Positions 26,822-35,197 of a DNA stretch of 48,443 bases are shown piece after piece. The position numbers were made by a program, and so were the translations under genes. The number at the start of each line of letters is the position of its first letter. The first letter of the stretch is position 1. Source of the stretch: Helicobacter bilis ATCC 51630. GTDB taxonomy: Bacteria > Campylobacterota > Campylobacteria > Campylobacterales > Helicobacteraceae. The DNA lies in the NCBI RefSeq assembly GCF_000686565.1, contig NZ_JMKW01000016.1, positions 1 through 48,443 on the forward strand, given 5' to 3'. The notes beneath the pieces are model-generated. The model had not been told where the DNA came from, ran no database searches, and saw only the letters and a list, made by a program, of their open reading frames with translations.

Positions 26822-26995
26822 CTATTTGTATTGCCACTCATTATTATTTCTAGGAATTTTATCTTTATCATAAGTTTCAATTTTTGTCCCATTGACATAA
26901 AGATGAAATAAAAAACGCAGGAAAAGTCCAATTGCAATGCCCTGTGGTAATTTATCTATTTTAGAGATTTTAGTATTTTTTACCCTATCTTTCAC
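26822..26995 (-). CDS. Possible 57-residue small membrane protein
   Basis: A GTG-started frame on the minus strand encodes a basic N-terminus (KDRVKNTKISKIDKLPQ), one hydrophobic segment (GIAIGLFLRFLFHLYV, ~19-34) and a charged C-terminus (NGTKIETYDKDKIPRNNNEW). The composition looks like a protein rather than a random frame, and the gap between minE and fliW has no other gene. It does not overlap fliW if fliW starts at 27132. Weak points are the GTG start and a poor ribosome binding site (GATGAG). I do not recognise the family. Confidence 0.4.
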   Translation of the reverse strand: MKDRVKNTKISKIDKLPQGIAIGLFLRFLFHLYVNGTKIETYDKDKIPRNNNEWQYK

Positions 26996-27131
26996 TCAAT
27001 ACGCTCATCACTTAGATTTAATACAACTTGTTAAAGCAATATTTTTAGACCACAAGAAACACGGAAACTTTACACATAAGGCACACATTTTGCTTTACTG
27101 CATGTTGATAAAACGCATATATGGAACTTAT

Positions 27132-27941
27132 ATGAAGAACAAATATCTTTTAAAATCAAATATCAATAACGCACACAGAGTGATTTGCCAAGATAATCAT
27201 GAAGTAATTTTAGAGAAAATAGATTCTGTGTTTGCAAAAATGCTTTATCCACAGACTAATACAAGCGGTGAGCAAAATCAAGGGCTATTTGCCTCCCATG
27301 TGAAAGGATTGAATCTTTTAAGCAAAAAAAGCTTATCAATGAACTATGCAGATGATGAAGCCATAAAAAAATACAATCAAAAAGCAAATGTGCAAACCAC
27401 ACAAAAAGATATTAATGACGCTATTTTACACACACAAAAGCAAAACACACAAATACTATCAAAGCATCTAAAAGCAAAGCATAATAACACAACACAGCAC
27501 AATGATGATTTCTTTAATGCAGCTGCCTTGCAAGAGCAAAGAAATTGCTCACTTGAAGATAAACTAGCCCTAAACTCAAATTTAGATAGCCTAAAAAATC
27601 TCATCGCACCTATGCAGATAAAACAAGATAGAGAGATAACGCAAGAAAAAGAGAAAGCAAAAGAGAGTGAGCCTATGGTATTAGCCCTTGTGAATCCTTA
27701 TAAATTACGCGATTATTCCTTTATGATACCAGAGTATTTGACACTCATTTTACATATTACAAAAAAGAGCAAATTGCTTGTATATTGTCCGCTTGATTTA
27801 AATAGCCCTTTAGAATCTTCAGAGATTAACTATCTTTTTCCTATTATTTTTAATACAGAGACAAAGTTTGCCGCACAGATTCCATTATCAATTATGGATT
27901 ATCCGGATTTTAATAAGCAAAAATTAAGGGATTTTCTATAA
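27132..27941 (+). CDS. fliW: Flagellar assembly factor FliW with a ~140-residue insertion
   Basis: FliW binds flagellin and the C-terminus of CsrA, linking flagellin level to its translation. The C-terminal 88 residues are FliW: LALVNPYKLRDYSFMIPEY, then SEINYLFPIIFNTETKFAAQ and LSIMDYPDF. The first ~38 residues (MKNKYLLKSN to LEKIDSVFAKML) match the FliW N-terminus. Between them (about 39-181) is a hydrophilic Gln/Asn/Lys-rich segment absent from ordinary FliW, which has ~130-150 residues in all. I chose the ATG at 27132 because the homology starts there; the frame is open back to 26937. The HD gene follows nine bases after the stop. Confidence 0.78.
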   Translation: MKNKYLLKSNINNAHRVICQDNHEVILEKIDSVFAKMLYPQTNTSGEQNQGLFASHVKGLNLLSKKSLSMNYADDEAIKKYNQKANVQTTQKDINDAILHTQKQNTQILSKHLKAKHNNTTQHNDDFFNAAALQEQRNCSLEDKLALNSNLDSLKNLIAPMQIKQDREITQEKEKAKESEPMVLALVNPYKLRDYSFMIPEYLTLILHITKKSKLLVYCPLDLNSPLESSEINYLFPIIFNTETKFAAQIPLSIMDYPDFNKQKLRDFL

Positions 27942-27950
27942 AGGATTGTT

Positions 27951-29147
27951 ATGCAGCAAACCTCACATTTAAATAAAAAGCTTTTAGAGAGAATTTTTAC
28001 AAGTGCATCTATTAGAAGGTGGAATGATAAAGCCGTGCCGCTTGACTTTGTAGAGCTAGATAAACAAGCACATAAGGTAATCCTTGCCTATATCTTTGCA
28101 AAGTATGAAGAAAATGAAGGCAGAAGCATTAATTACACAAAGCTAATACGACAATTTTTATTTGAGTTTTTTGAACGCATTGTGCTAACAGATATTAAAC
28201 CGCCTGTATTTCATAAGCTAAAGAGTGCGCATGGCAAAGAGTTAGCAGCGTTTGTAGCACAAAGCCTTGCAAATGAATTGCAGGGGTTTGACTTTTTTCA
28301 CTCAATGCAGAGTTATCTTGCTGAAAAAAATGATGATTTAGAGACAAAGATTTTACAAGCAGCACATTTTTATGCGTCTAAATGGGAGTTTGATATTATC
28401 TATCATTTTAATCCAAAACTCTATGATATTGAGAATATTAAGGCAATTATAGATTCTCAAACAGAGAGCTTTTATGATTTAGTAGGTATGAGAAATCTCT
28501 ATCTCTATCAAGATATAAAAGAGCTTGTTGGCATGTTTGCAGAGCTTAGATTCCAAAAGAGATGGAGTCAAACGCCGCGTATCCCGCAGACTTCAGTCTT
28601 AGGACACATGCTAATGGTGGCAATTTGTGCGTATCTTTTGAGTGTGAATCTTGGTGTATGTGAGAAAATGCAGATTAATCACTTTTTTGGCGGGCTTTTC
28701 CATGATTTGCCTGAAGTTTTGACAAGGGATATTATCTCGCCGATAAAGCGGTCTGTAAAAGGGCTCGACTCTTTTATAAAAGGTATTGAAAAAGAAGAAA
28801 TGGAGGCAAAGATTCTAAGCAAACTTCCGCATTTTATCCGCAATGACCTTATCTATTGGACTGAAGATGAGTTTGCAAATCGCTATAAAGAACATGATAA
28901 AGTGATATTTGCTAGTGATATAAATCAGCTTTTAACTCAATATAATCATGATAAATTTCAGCCTATATGTGGGGAGTTGCTAAAATTTTGCGATAAATTA
29001 ACCGCCTTTCTTGAAGCGCGCATTTCTATCGCACATGGTGTAAGCAGCCCTGATTTAGTCAATGGAGCAAAAGCATTATATGGAGATTTACTGCAAAAAG
29101 AGATTCTGGGTGTAAATATTGGGCTTATTGTGCAGGATTTTATGTAA
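27951..29147 (+). CDS. HD-domain hydrolase with YfbR-like catalytic domain
   Basis: 398 residues. The C-terminal half has the HD-domain metal ligands: histidine in LGHMLMVAICAYLL (~220), the HD pair in GGLFHDLPEVLTRDI (~250) and a later aspartate in KFCDKLTAFLEA. The HDxxEVLTxD order is that of YfbR-type 5'-deoxynucleotidases. The N-terminal ~200 residues are helical, unassigned, and include FASKWEFDIIYHFNP-type blocks. The likely role is phosphohydrolysis of nucleotides; the substrate is unproven. AAAGGATT precedes the ATG, nine bases after fliW. Campylobacterota carry homologues of this long form. Confidence 0.75.
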   Translation: MQQTSHLNKKLLERIFTSASIRRWNDKAVPLDFVELDKQAHKVILAYIFAKYEENEGRSINYTKLIRQFLFEFFERIVLTDIKPPVFHKLKSAHGKELAAFVAQSLANELQGFDFFHSMQSYLAEKNDDLETKILQAAHFYASKWEFDIIYHFNPKLYDIENIKAIIDSQTESFYDLVGMRNLYLYQDIKELVGMFAELRFQKRWSQTPRIPQTSVLGHMLMVAICAYLLSVNLGVCEKMQINHFFGGLFHDLPEVLTRDIISPIKRSVKGLDSFIKGIEKEEMEAKILSKLPHFIRNDLIYWTEDEFANRYKEHDKVIFASDINQLLTQYNHDKFQPICGELLKFCDKLTAFLEARISIAHGVSSPDLVNGAKALYGDLLQKEILGVNIGLIVQDFM

Positions 29148-29351
29148 AAGTGGTTTAGAAGCGTGTATCAAAAATTTATGATAATGAAAATATAAAGGTG
29201 TTTGTGTAATCATATCTTTAGAATAGAATCTAGCGTTATTTAGATTCCATGATTTTATAAGTGAGTTTAAAAGAAACACATTTTATTGCATATAGTTACT
29301 ATTTGTGTATATAAAAACATAATGATTGTAATTTTCTTAAAAAATGTTCGT

Positions 29352-29357
29352 TATAAT
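29352..29357 (+). promoter_or_regulatory. Candidate -10 element for ccoS
   Basis: TATAAT lies 35 bases before the ccoS ATG at 29392. Confidence 0.5.
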
Positions 29358-29391
29358 CGTGCTTCACATTGTTTTACAAAAGGGAGATTCT

Positions 29392-29595
29392 ATGAGTAGT
29401 TGGGTTGTCATGCTGATGCTTGGCGTATCACTATGTATGGGATTTTTAGGCTTAGTTGCTTTTTTATGGGGGCTAAGAAGTGGGCAGTTTGATGATAAAG
29501 AAAAAATGATGCGTGGTGTGCTTTTTGATAATGTTAGCGACCTAAATAACATGGCAAAACAAGATAAAAAGGATAAAAAACATGAAAATCTATGA
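29392..29595 (+). CDS. ccoS: cbb3-type cytochrome oxidase assembly protein CcoS
   Basis: CcoS is a small inner-membrane protein needed to mature cbb3 oxidase. The 67-residue product has one transmembrane helix (~5-27) followed by the family motif WGLRSGQFDDKE. I chose the ATG at 29392, which has AGGGAG seven bases upstream; a longer frame opens at 29344 but adds no homology. The Lys-rich tail overlaps the downstream reductase by 14 bases. Confidence 0.85.
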   Translation: MSSWVVMLMLGVSLCMGFLGLVAFLWGLRSGQFDDKEKMMRGVLFDNVSDLNNMAKQDKKDKKHENL

Positions 29596-30538
29596 TGTTG
29601 TAATAGTTGGGGCTGGACCCGGTGGTATCGCGAGTGCGATTGAGTGTAAAAAGATGGGTATTGAAAATATTGTGCTGCTTGAGAAAACAGATAATATTTC
29701 TGCGATGATACGCGAGTATTACAAAGATGGAAAGCGTGTTGATAAGGATTATAAGGGGCAGGTGGTAACACTTGCTGGGCATATACCCTTTAGCGATGGT
29801 AATAAGGAAAGCACACTGGAGCTTTTCTCAAAACTTTTAGATGAAAATAGCGTTGGGATAAAACTGCAACATGAAGTCGATAATGTCAGCAAAAAAGATT
29901 CTATGTTTATCGTAAGGACTACAAATAATGTGGAATTTCGCACAAAGCATGTGATTATTGGTATCGGAAAAATGGGTAAGCCAAATAAGCCGAGCTATCC
30001 ACTGCCTACAAGTTTGCGTAAAAAGATTAACTTCAATGTCAATGATTGTGTGGCGGGTGAAGAGATCTTAGTCGTTGGTGGTGGTAACTCTGCGGTTGAA
30101 TACGCCATTGCCCTAAATGCGATGACAAAAACAACGCTAAACTATCGCCGTAAGGAATTTAATCGCATTAATGATGAGAATGCAAGGGAACTTGAAAAGA
30201 GTTTGCAAAATGGCTTAATATCAAAGTTTGGCATTGATATTATTGCAGTTAGCGATAAAGATTCTAAGCTAGAAGTAACCTTTAGTGATGAAAGCGTGGG
30301 TGTTTTTGATAGGATTGTGTATGCTATTGGTGGCGTTGTGCCTGTGGATTTTCTAAAGAAATGCGGTATAGAGCTAGATTCTAATGGCGTAGCACAATGC
30401 AATGAAGTCAAAGAAAGCAATATCGCTAATCTCTTTGTAGTCGGTGATATTCTTTTCAAAAATGGCGGCTCTATTGCCCTAGCTATGAATGATGCTTATA
30501 CCATTGCAACAGAGATTTCGAAAAGATTACAAAAATAG
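29582..30538 (+). CDS. Thioredoxin-reductase-like FAD/NAD(P)H oxidoreductase without CxxC
   Basis: 318 residues with an FAD-binding fold (VVIVGAGPGGIASAIE, residues 7-22), a second nucleotide fold (ILVVGGGNSAVEYAIAL, ~163-179) and the terminal FVVGDILFKNGGSIALAMNDA segment. The redox CxxC of true thioredoxin reductases is absent. It matches the second TrxR-like family of Helicobacter (HP1164 type), related to YpdA-like and ferredoxin-NADP reductases. The electron acceptor is unknown. It overlaps ccoS by 14 bases, suggesting a joint transcript and perhaps a link to oxidase biogenesis. Confidence 0.85.
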   Translation: MKIYDVVIVGAGPGGIASAIECKKMGIENIVLLEKTDNISAMIREYYKDGKRVDKDYKGQVVTLAGHIPFSDGNKESTLELFSKLLDENSVGIKLQHEVDNVSKKDSMFIVRTTNNVEFRTKHVIIGIGKMGKPNKPSYPLPTSLRKKINFNVNDCVAGEEILVVGGGNSAVEYAIALNAMTKTTLNYRRKEFNRINDENARELEKSLQNGLISKFGIDIIAVSDKDSKLEVTFSDESVGVFDRIVYAIGGVVPVDFLKKCGIELDSNGVAQCNEVKESNIANLFVVGDILFKNGGSIALAMNDAYTIATEISKRLQK

Positions 30539-30643
30539 TAGAAATAATAATATTTGTTAGATGAGAGGATAAAGGGTAGATATTTTTCTGCTGCTAAATT
30601 ACCGATGATTATGCTAATCTCTTAACTCATCAATAGCCTTTAC

Positions 30644-30678
30644 AAAATTTACATTTTTTCATTTTTATGTAAAGTTTT
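30644..30678. terminator. Hairpin between convergent genes
   Basis: TTTACAT (30648-30654) pairs with ATGTAAA (30667-30673) and four further A/T pairs flank a one-base bulge, giving a stem of about 11 base pairs between the reductase and the YeiH-type gene. T-rich DNA follows on the plus strand. Confidence 0.5.
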
Positions 30679-30819
30679 CAAAGTTTTCTTATATCCCCAT
30701 CATTCCTACAACCAAAGTAATACGATAGGTTTTTGTGTATTGATTGGGAAACTTGTCTATTATCCCAACAAACATTTTAAAATATAGAGTCCAACAATGC
30801 AAACATAAAAATTTGGAAT

Positions 30820-31839
30820 CTAAAAATACCCAAGTTTTGTTAGCCCATACACAAGAAAAAAGCCGCCAATACAAAGCAGAATAAATAGTATAAAAGCAAG
30901 CATGAAAGCCCCACCACCAGCGGATTTAAACTTCTTAAAATCAATCTGCAAACCCAAAGCACTCATAGCCATAGTGAGACAAAATGCCGATACAAACTTA
31001 CACGCCATAACAATATTATCCGAAAAATCCACATAAGAATGCAGGATAACCACACCCAAAAATCCAAACGCAAACCATGGGATATGCAGCTTCTTACCAC
31101 CACCATCTTGAGTTTTACTGCATAGCATAGGGACAATTAAAAGCAGGGGTATAAGCAGTATTACGCGTATCATTTTTGTGATAAGGGCAAAATTCGCACA
31201 TTCATCACTGATAGCCCCACCGGCACCAACGACATTTGCGACTTCATGTAGGGTTAAGCCGATGTATAGCCCCTCTTGCGTGTGTGTGAATGGGATAATG
31301 CCGCTTGCATACAAAATGGGATAGGCAAACATCGCGATTAAACCAAAGATTACCACAGTGCCAACAGCAATAACGCCCTTATAGGCTTCTGATTTCAAAG
31401 AAGATTCTAAAGCAAGGATTGCCGCTGCCCCACAAATCGCACTACCACCACTAACTAAAATCGCAATATCTCTATCAAGCTTCAGCCACTTCATGCCAAT
31501 CCACACACCAAGCCCCATGATACAAACCACGACAAACACACACGCCGCAATGCCGATAAAGCCCACTTCCCCAATCTCTGCTATTGAGACATTAAAGCCA
31601 TACAGGATAATTCCAAAGCGAAGTATCTTTTTTGCACTAAAAGTTACGCCAAGCCCAATAGAATCTTGTTTTTTGTGATAAACAAATGAGAGTAAAACCC
31701 CAAGCAAGATTCCAATAATAAGTGGTGAAAGAGAAAGGGCAGCAATGGAGGGGATTCTAACAATAGCAATGCTTAAGAAAGCAAGCAAGGCTACTGCCAC
31801 GACGCCTAAAATATAGTTTTTTGCAATATTTACTTGCAT
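30820..31839 (-). CDS. YeiH/UPF0324-family inner-membrane transporter
   Basis: 339 residues with about ten transmembrane helices and little else. Family blocks are SPLIIGILLGVLLSF, SAKKILRFGIILYGF, SGGSAICGAAAILALE and LHEVANVVGAGGAIS. Members are annotated as putative sulfate exporters, though the substrate of most is unproven. AAAGGAAC precedes the ATG. It is followed by a hairpin at the convergent boundary and preceded by a 357-base gap, so it is probably a single-gene unit. Confidence 0.88.
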   Translation of the reverse strand: MQVNIAKNYILGVVAVALLAFLSIAIVRIPSIAALSLSPLIIGILLGVLLSFVYHKKQDSIGLGVTFSAKKILRFGIILYGFNVSIAEIGEVGFIGIAACVFVVVCIMGLGVWIGMKWLKLDRDIAILVSGGSAICGAAAILALESSLKSEAYKGVIAVGTVVIFGLIAMFAYPILYASGIIPFTHTQEGLYIGLTLHEVANVVGAGGAISDECANFALITKMIRVILLIPLLLIVPMLCSKTQDGGGKKLHIPWFAFGFLGVVILHSYVDFSDNIVMACKFVSAFCLTMAMSALGLQIDFKKFKSAGGGAFMLAFILFILLCIGGFFLVYGLTKLGYF

Positions 31840-32196
31840 AAAGTTCCTTTCAACCTAGAATACGGGCTATTTACAACAAATCTAAGTCATAGTGATAGCC
31901 TTTGTAAGCGTTATTGTATAAGACTAGCATAACCAAAGATACAATGCAAAATACTTTTACAAGATAATTTTACATAGAGTTACGAAGAGTTACGAAATAT
32001 GTGTTTTAGATTCTAAGTAAGACAAAATACATATATCTACATTCCATATTCCATCTAACTCAGATTATCCACATTTACGCCCTACAACATGGAATCTATA
32101 TTATAAGATTCTAAAAAGCATTTTTTTGTTTATCAATTTAGAAATGAAAATATTGTGAGAATTATTTTAGACGAAGTAATAATATGGTAACTACAT
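31840..32196. other. 357-base intergenic region
   Basis: AT-rich DNA between the helicase and the YeiH-type gene, both on the minus strand. The only structure I see is a perfect 10-base tandem pair GAGTTACGAA (31977-31986, 31987-31996). No tRNA or frame with coding character was found. It should hold the YeiH-type promoter. Confidence 0.4.
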
Positions 32197-34230
32197 TCAT
32201 GCAAAATCTTGCTTGTTCAATAATCCCCCTTCAAATAAAAAAGCTGATGGCTTATATGAGGTTTTGCTATCTTGCTTTGCATAAGAGAGATAGAGATACT
32301 CTTTTGCCCTAGTTAAAGCTACATAAAAAAGTCGTCTTTCTTCTTCAATGCTTCCACCCCTTGCTGCAAGCTTATGATTTGGGAATCTACCATCCATTAA
32401 ATCCACTACAAATACACATGAAAACTCCAATCCTTTACTCGCATGCACGCTTAAAAGATTTACCCCATCTTCCTCATTTATATCACTACCACCAAGCACC
32501 ATTGCATTTAAAAAGGACTGAATATTTGAGTAGTTTTCACTGATATTACACAGGATATTAAGACGCGATAATAGCCTTTTTTTAGAATCTTCATAGAGTG
32601 TTTCATCTTGCTTTCCATCTTTGGTTTTTGAGCGATCTTTGAGTAGAGATTCTGTATAATTTTTATAAAGTGGTGTTTCTATTAGATTTTGTAATAGAGA
32701 CCTTGGCGTGAAAACAGCATTATTTTCCTTATAAGCAGTAAAAAAATCATTAAAAAACAAGGCTGCTTCTCGTTCAATTTTAGGATGTGAGAAAAGCGGG
32801 TGTGAGTGAAAATCTTTGTGTAAAAGGTTATTGAATCTAGAGCATTCCTCATGGCGAAAAAAGTCATCAAATAGCCCCAAACCGCTATTTATAGTCTTTT
32901 TTGGATAGCACTCTTTTGTCCTATCTGGTGTTAATAAACCCTTTTTGCAGTTGCCATGCCCTAGAATGATTAAGGCTTCAAAAATATCTTTTGCAATGCT
33001 ATTTCCAATACCTTTTGCATGGCTTAATATATGAATGTAGCTCATCATATCTCGCTCATTTGTAAGCACACTGCATAAACATAGTAAAAACTCAATCTCT
33101 TTAGAATCAAAAAAGCTCCCACTCCCCTTTCTCTTACTGCCAATATGAAGCGCTCTTAATGCTGCTTGCAGACCATCGGCACTGACATTATTACGATAAA
33201 TAATAGCAAAATCATTATGGGGCAAACCCTCTCTTTCATGTATCTCTTTTATCCGCTTTGCAATACCACTATATTGTGAAAACATATCTTCATACACAAG
33301 CACAGAGGGCAGGTGTGCTATGCCACTTTTTATCACCTCAAGGCTTTTTGGATAGATTCTGGGATTATGTGAGATGACTTTATTTGCAAGGTCTAAAATG
33401 TGCTTACCTGAGCGATAATTTTTACTCAAAGAAAACACATTTGCATTTGGATAATTCTCCACAAAGTTTGTAATAATGCTAATATCTGCACCATTAAACG
33501 CATAAATGCTTTGGTCATAATCTCCCACGCAAAAAAGGCTTTGTGGTGAAATCGCACGAATGATAGAATCTTGCAAGGGATTAGTATCCTGATATTCATC
33601 ACATAGCACTTCAATATAGGGTATCTCGCCATTCTCTTTTAATCGCACCAACTCTTCTCTATATAAAAGCAATAAGTCGTTATAATCCGCATAAGCATAC
33701 TCTGCCTTTAGATTCTGAAACTCATCAAAAATATCTTCATAAATATCGATAAAATCCATTTGTTCTGCGTTTTTATTGCTTAGCCATTCCCCATAGCTTT
33801 GGTTTATTGTGCTATTTTTATAAAGTGAGTATGAATCATAGAGATATTGATAGGAATAGGGTGCTTTATCAAACTTAAACTGCCGTCTATCATAAATGCT
33901 TTTAAATAGAATCTTTAGCTCTCGTGGCTGTTTAAGCGTGATTTTTTTATGCTCTTTTAAATAGCGGTAAGCGACACTATGAAATGTCCCTGCTTCAATC
34001 TTATTTGCTAATGTTTTATCAAAGATTTTCCCCACTCGCTCAATCATCTCATGTGAAGCTTTATTTGTAAAAGTAAGCAGTAAAATCTCATGAGGTTTAA
34101 TGCCCCGCTCAATTAAAGTTGCAATGCGTCCTACAATCGTTGAGGTTTTGCCTGTCCCAGCACTTGCTATTACAAGATTATGCCCTAAGGGGGCATTACA
34201 TGCTTTGTATTGCTCTTCATTTAATTTCAT
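32197..34230 (-). CDS. UvrD/Rep-family superfamily 1 DNA helicase
   Basis: A 677-residue ATP-dependent 3'-5' helicase involved in repair or replication restart. Motif I is ASAGTGKTST (22-31), motif Ia LLLTFTNKAS, motif II LCDEYQDTN, motif III GDYDQSIYAFNGAD, motif IV LSKNYRSG, motif V LSVHASKGLEF and motif VI VALTRAKEYLYLS. UvrD in Campylobacterota is of this size; Rep or PcrA are equivalent labels that sequence alone does not separate. AAAGGC precedes the ATG. It ends 357 bases from the next gene and appears monocistronic. Confidence 0.93.
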   Translation of the reverse strand: MKLNEEQYKACNAPLGHNLVIASAGTGKTSTIVGRIATLIERGIKPHEILLLTFTNKASHEMIERVGKIFDKTLANKIEAGTFHSVAYRYLKEHKKITLKQPRELKILFKSIYDRRQFKFDKAPYSYQYLYDSYSLYKNSTINQSYGEWLSNKNAEQMDFIDIYEDIFDEFQNLKAEYAYADYNDLLLLYREELVRLKENGEIPYIEVLCDEYQDTNPLQDSIIRAISPQSLFCVGDYDQSIYAFNGADISIITNFVENYPNANVFSLSKNYRSGKHILDLANKVISHNPRIYPKSLEVIKSGIAHLPSVLVYEDMFSQYSGIAKRIKEIHEREGLPHNDFAIIYRNNVSADGLQAALRALHIGSKRKGSGSFFDSKEIEFLLCLCSVLTNERDMMSYIHILSHAKGIGNSIAKDIFEALIILGHGNCKKGLLTPDRTKECYPKKTINSGLGLFDDFFRHEECSRFNNLLHKDFHSHPLFSHPKIEREAALFFNDFFTAYKENNAVFTPRSLLQNLIETPLYKNYTESLLKDRSKTKDGKQDETLYEDSKKRLLSRLNILCNISENYSNIQSFLNAMVLGGSDINEEDGVNLLSVHASKGLEFSCVFVVDLMDGRFPNHKLAARGGSIEEERRLFYVALTRAKEYLYLSYAKQDSKTSYKPSAFLFEGGLLNKQDFA

Positions 34231-34394
34231 AATACGCCTTTGTTGAGTGTATAATTTTTATTTCTCAAATACTTTTTAGCATTAAAATAATACTTGAATA
34301 AAATGATAAACTAGGCAATGATAAATCAAGCGGTAGTGATGATATTAGTTTGTTGCAGGATATTATGATTCCTAGGAACTAGATTGTGGTTATC

Positions 34395-35168
34395 TTACGC
34401 TCTAATATCTGTAGAATCTGTAGCGGTAGCTAAAGATTCTATATGAGATGGGCTTGTGGAATCGTTTATCGCTTCATTTGGATTTAGCTCATCATAGTGT
34501 TTGCAATAAGTTTCAAACATATCTTTTTCAAGCTTTTCATACCAATTTGTATTAAAATCTGGTGTGAAAGCTGGCATACATACCACTCGTGCGACATTTG
34601 ATTTTACACTAATTGGATTGCTATCATATACCTTTCTAGTATTCACAAATACGATTGGTTGCACCCTTAGATTAAGCTTTTCAGCTAGGATTTTAGCTCC
34701 CGGTTTAAAGGGTAGAAACGCCCTTTTTCCCGGTCCCCTTGTGCCTTCAGGGAAAATAACAATAGGGCGTTTTTGACTAAGTCTATCTTTTGCTTCCTTT
34801 AAAAGCTGGATAATCCCCTTTTTATCTTCTCTATCAATAAGTATCATTTCAGGTAATTTCAAAGCATAGCCATAAAATGGAAGTTCGCCCAATTGCTTCT
34901 TTGCTACCCAGCAAATATTTAAAGGGTGATCTCCCTCAAGGCATACAATATCTGATGCGCTTTGATGATTGACCACAATGAGTTGTGCATCTAAGTCATA
35001 GTCCCCTACTTTCTCCATTTTTAGCCCATTTGCAGGGAAAAAGTATTGACAATATCTTCGTGCTAATCTCCCATTCTTCCTTTTTCTTAGAAAATAAATA
35101 CCAATAATAATACATGCAAGCCCAAGTGCTATAGTGAAAGTAGCAAAATAACCTCTTAATTTTTCCAT
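34395..35168 (-). CDS. plsC: 1-acyl-sn-glycerol-3-phosphate acyltransferase
   Basis: PlsC makes phosphatidic acid at the inner membrane. The 257-residue protein has a membrane helix (~8-27), the acyltransferase HX4D box VNHQSASD (H68, D73), motif III FPEGTRG (~139-145) and the PIVFVNTRKVYD block. The last 25 residues are a Ser/Thr-rich tail. AAAGGAT precedes the ATG. It lies 29 bases after the SH3-protein gene, so the two are probably one transcript. Confidence 0.93.
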   Translation of the reverse strand: MEKLRGYFATFTIALGLACIIIGIYFLRKRKNGRLARRYCQYFFPANGLKMEKVGDYDLDAQLIVVNHQSASDIVCLEGDHPLNICWVAKKQLGELPFYGYALKLPEMILIDREDKKGIIQLLKEAKDRLSQKRPIVIFPEGTRGPGKRAFLPFKPGAKILAEKLNLRVQPIVFVNTRKVYDSNPISVKSNVARVVCMPAFTPDFNTNWYEKLEKDMFETYCKHYDELNPNEAINDSTSPSHIESLATATDSTDIRA

Positions 35169-35197
35169 ATTTATCCTTTCTATTTAATTTCTAGAAT

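Noticed and set aside
26740-26937. A 65-residue minus-strand frame starting MQLDFSC
   Set aside because: It overlaps the better 57-residue frame in another phase, which has the protein-like composition.
26937-27131. N-terminal extension of the FliW frame back to 26937
   Set aside because: The FliW match begins at the ATG at 27132, and the extension would overlap the small minus-strand gene. The residues look random.
27285-27350. SHVKG segment of the FliW insert resembling the start of the element peptide
   Set aside because: Only a short partial DNA match and no second arm, so it is not counted as a copy.
30689-30874. A 61-residue minus-strand frame downstream of the reductase
   Set aside because: It partly overlaps the end of the YeiH-type gene in another phase, and its composition (many Trp, Cys, Phe) is unlike a protein.
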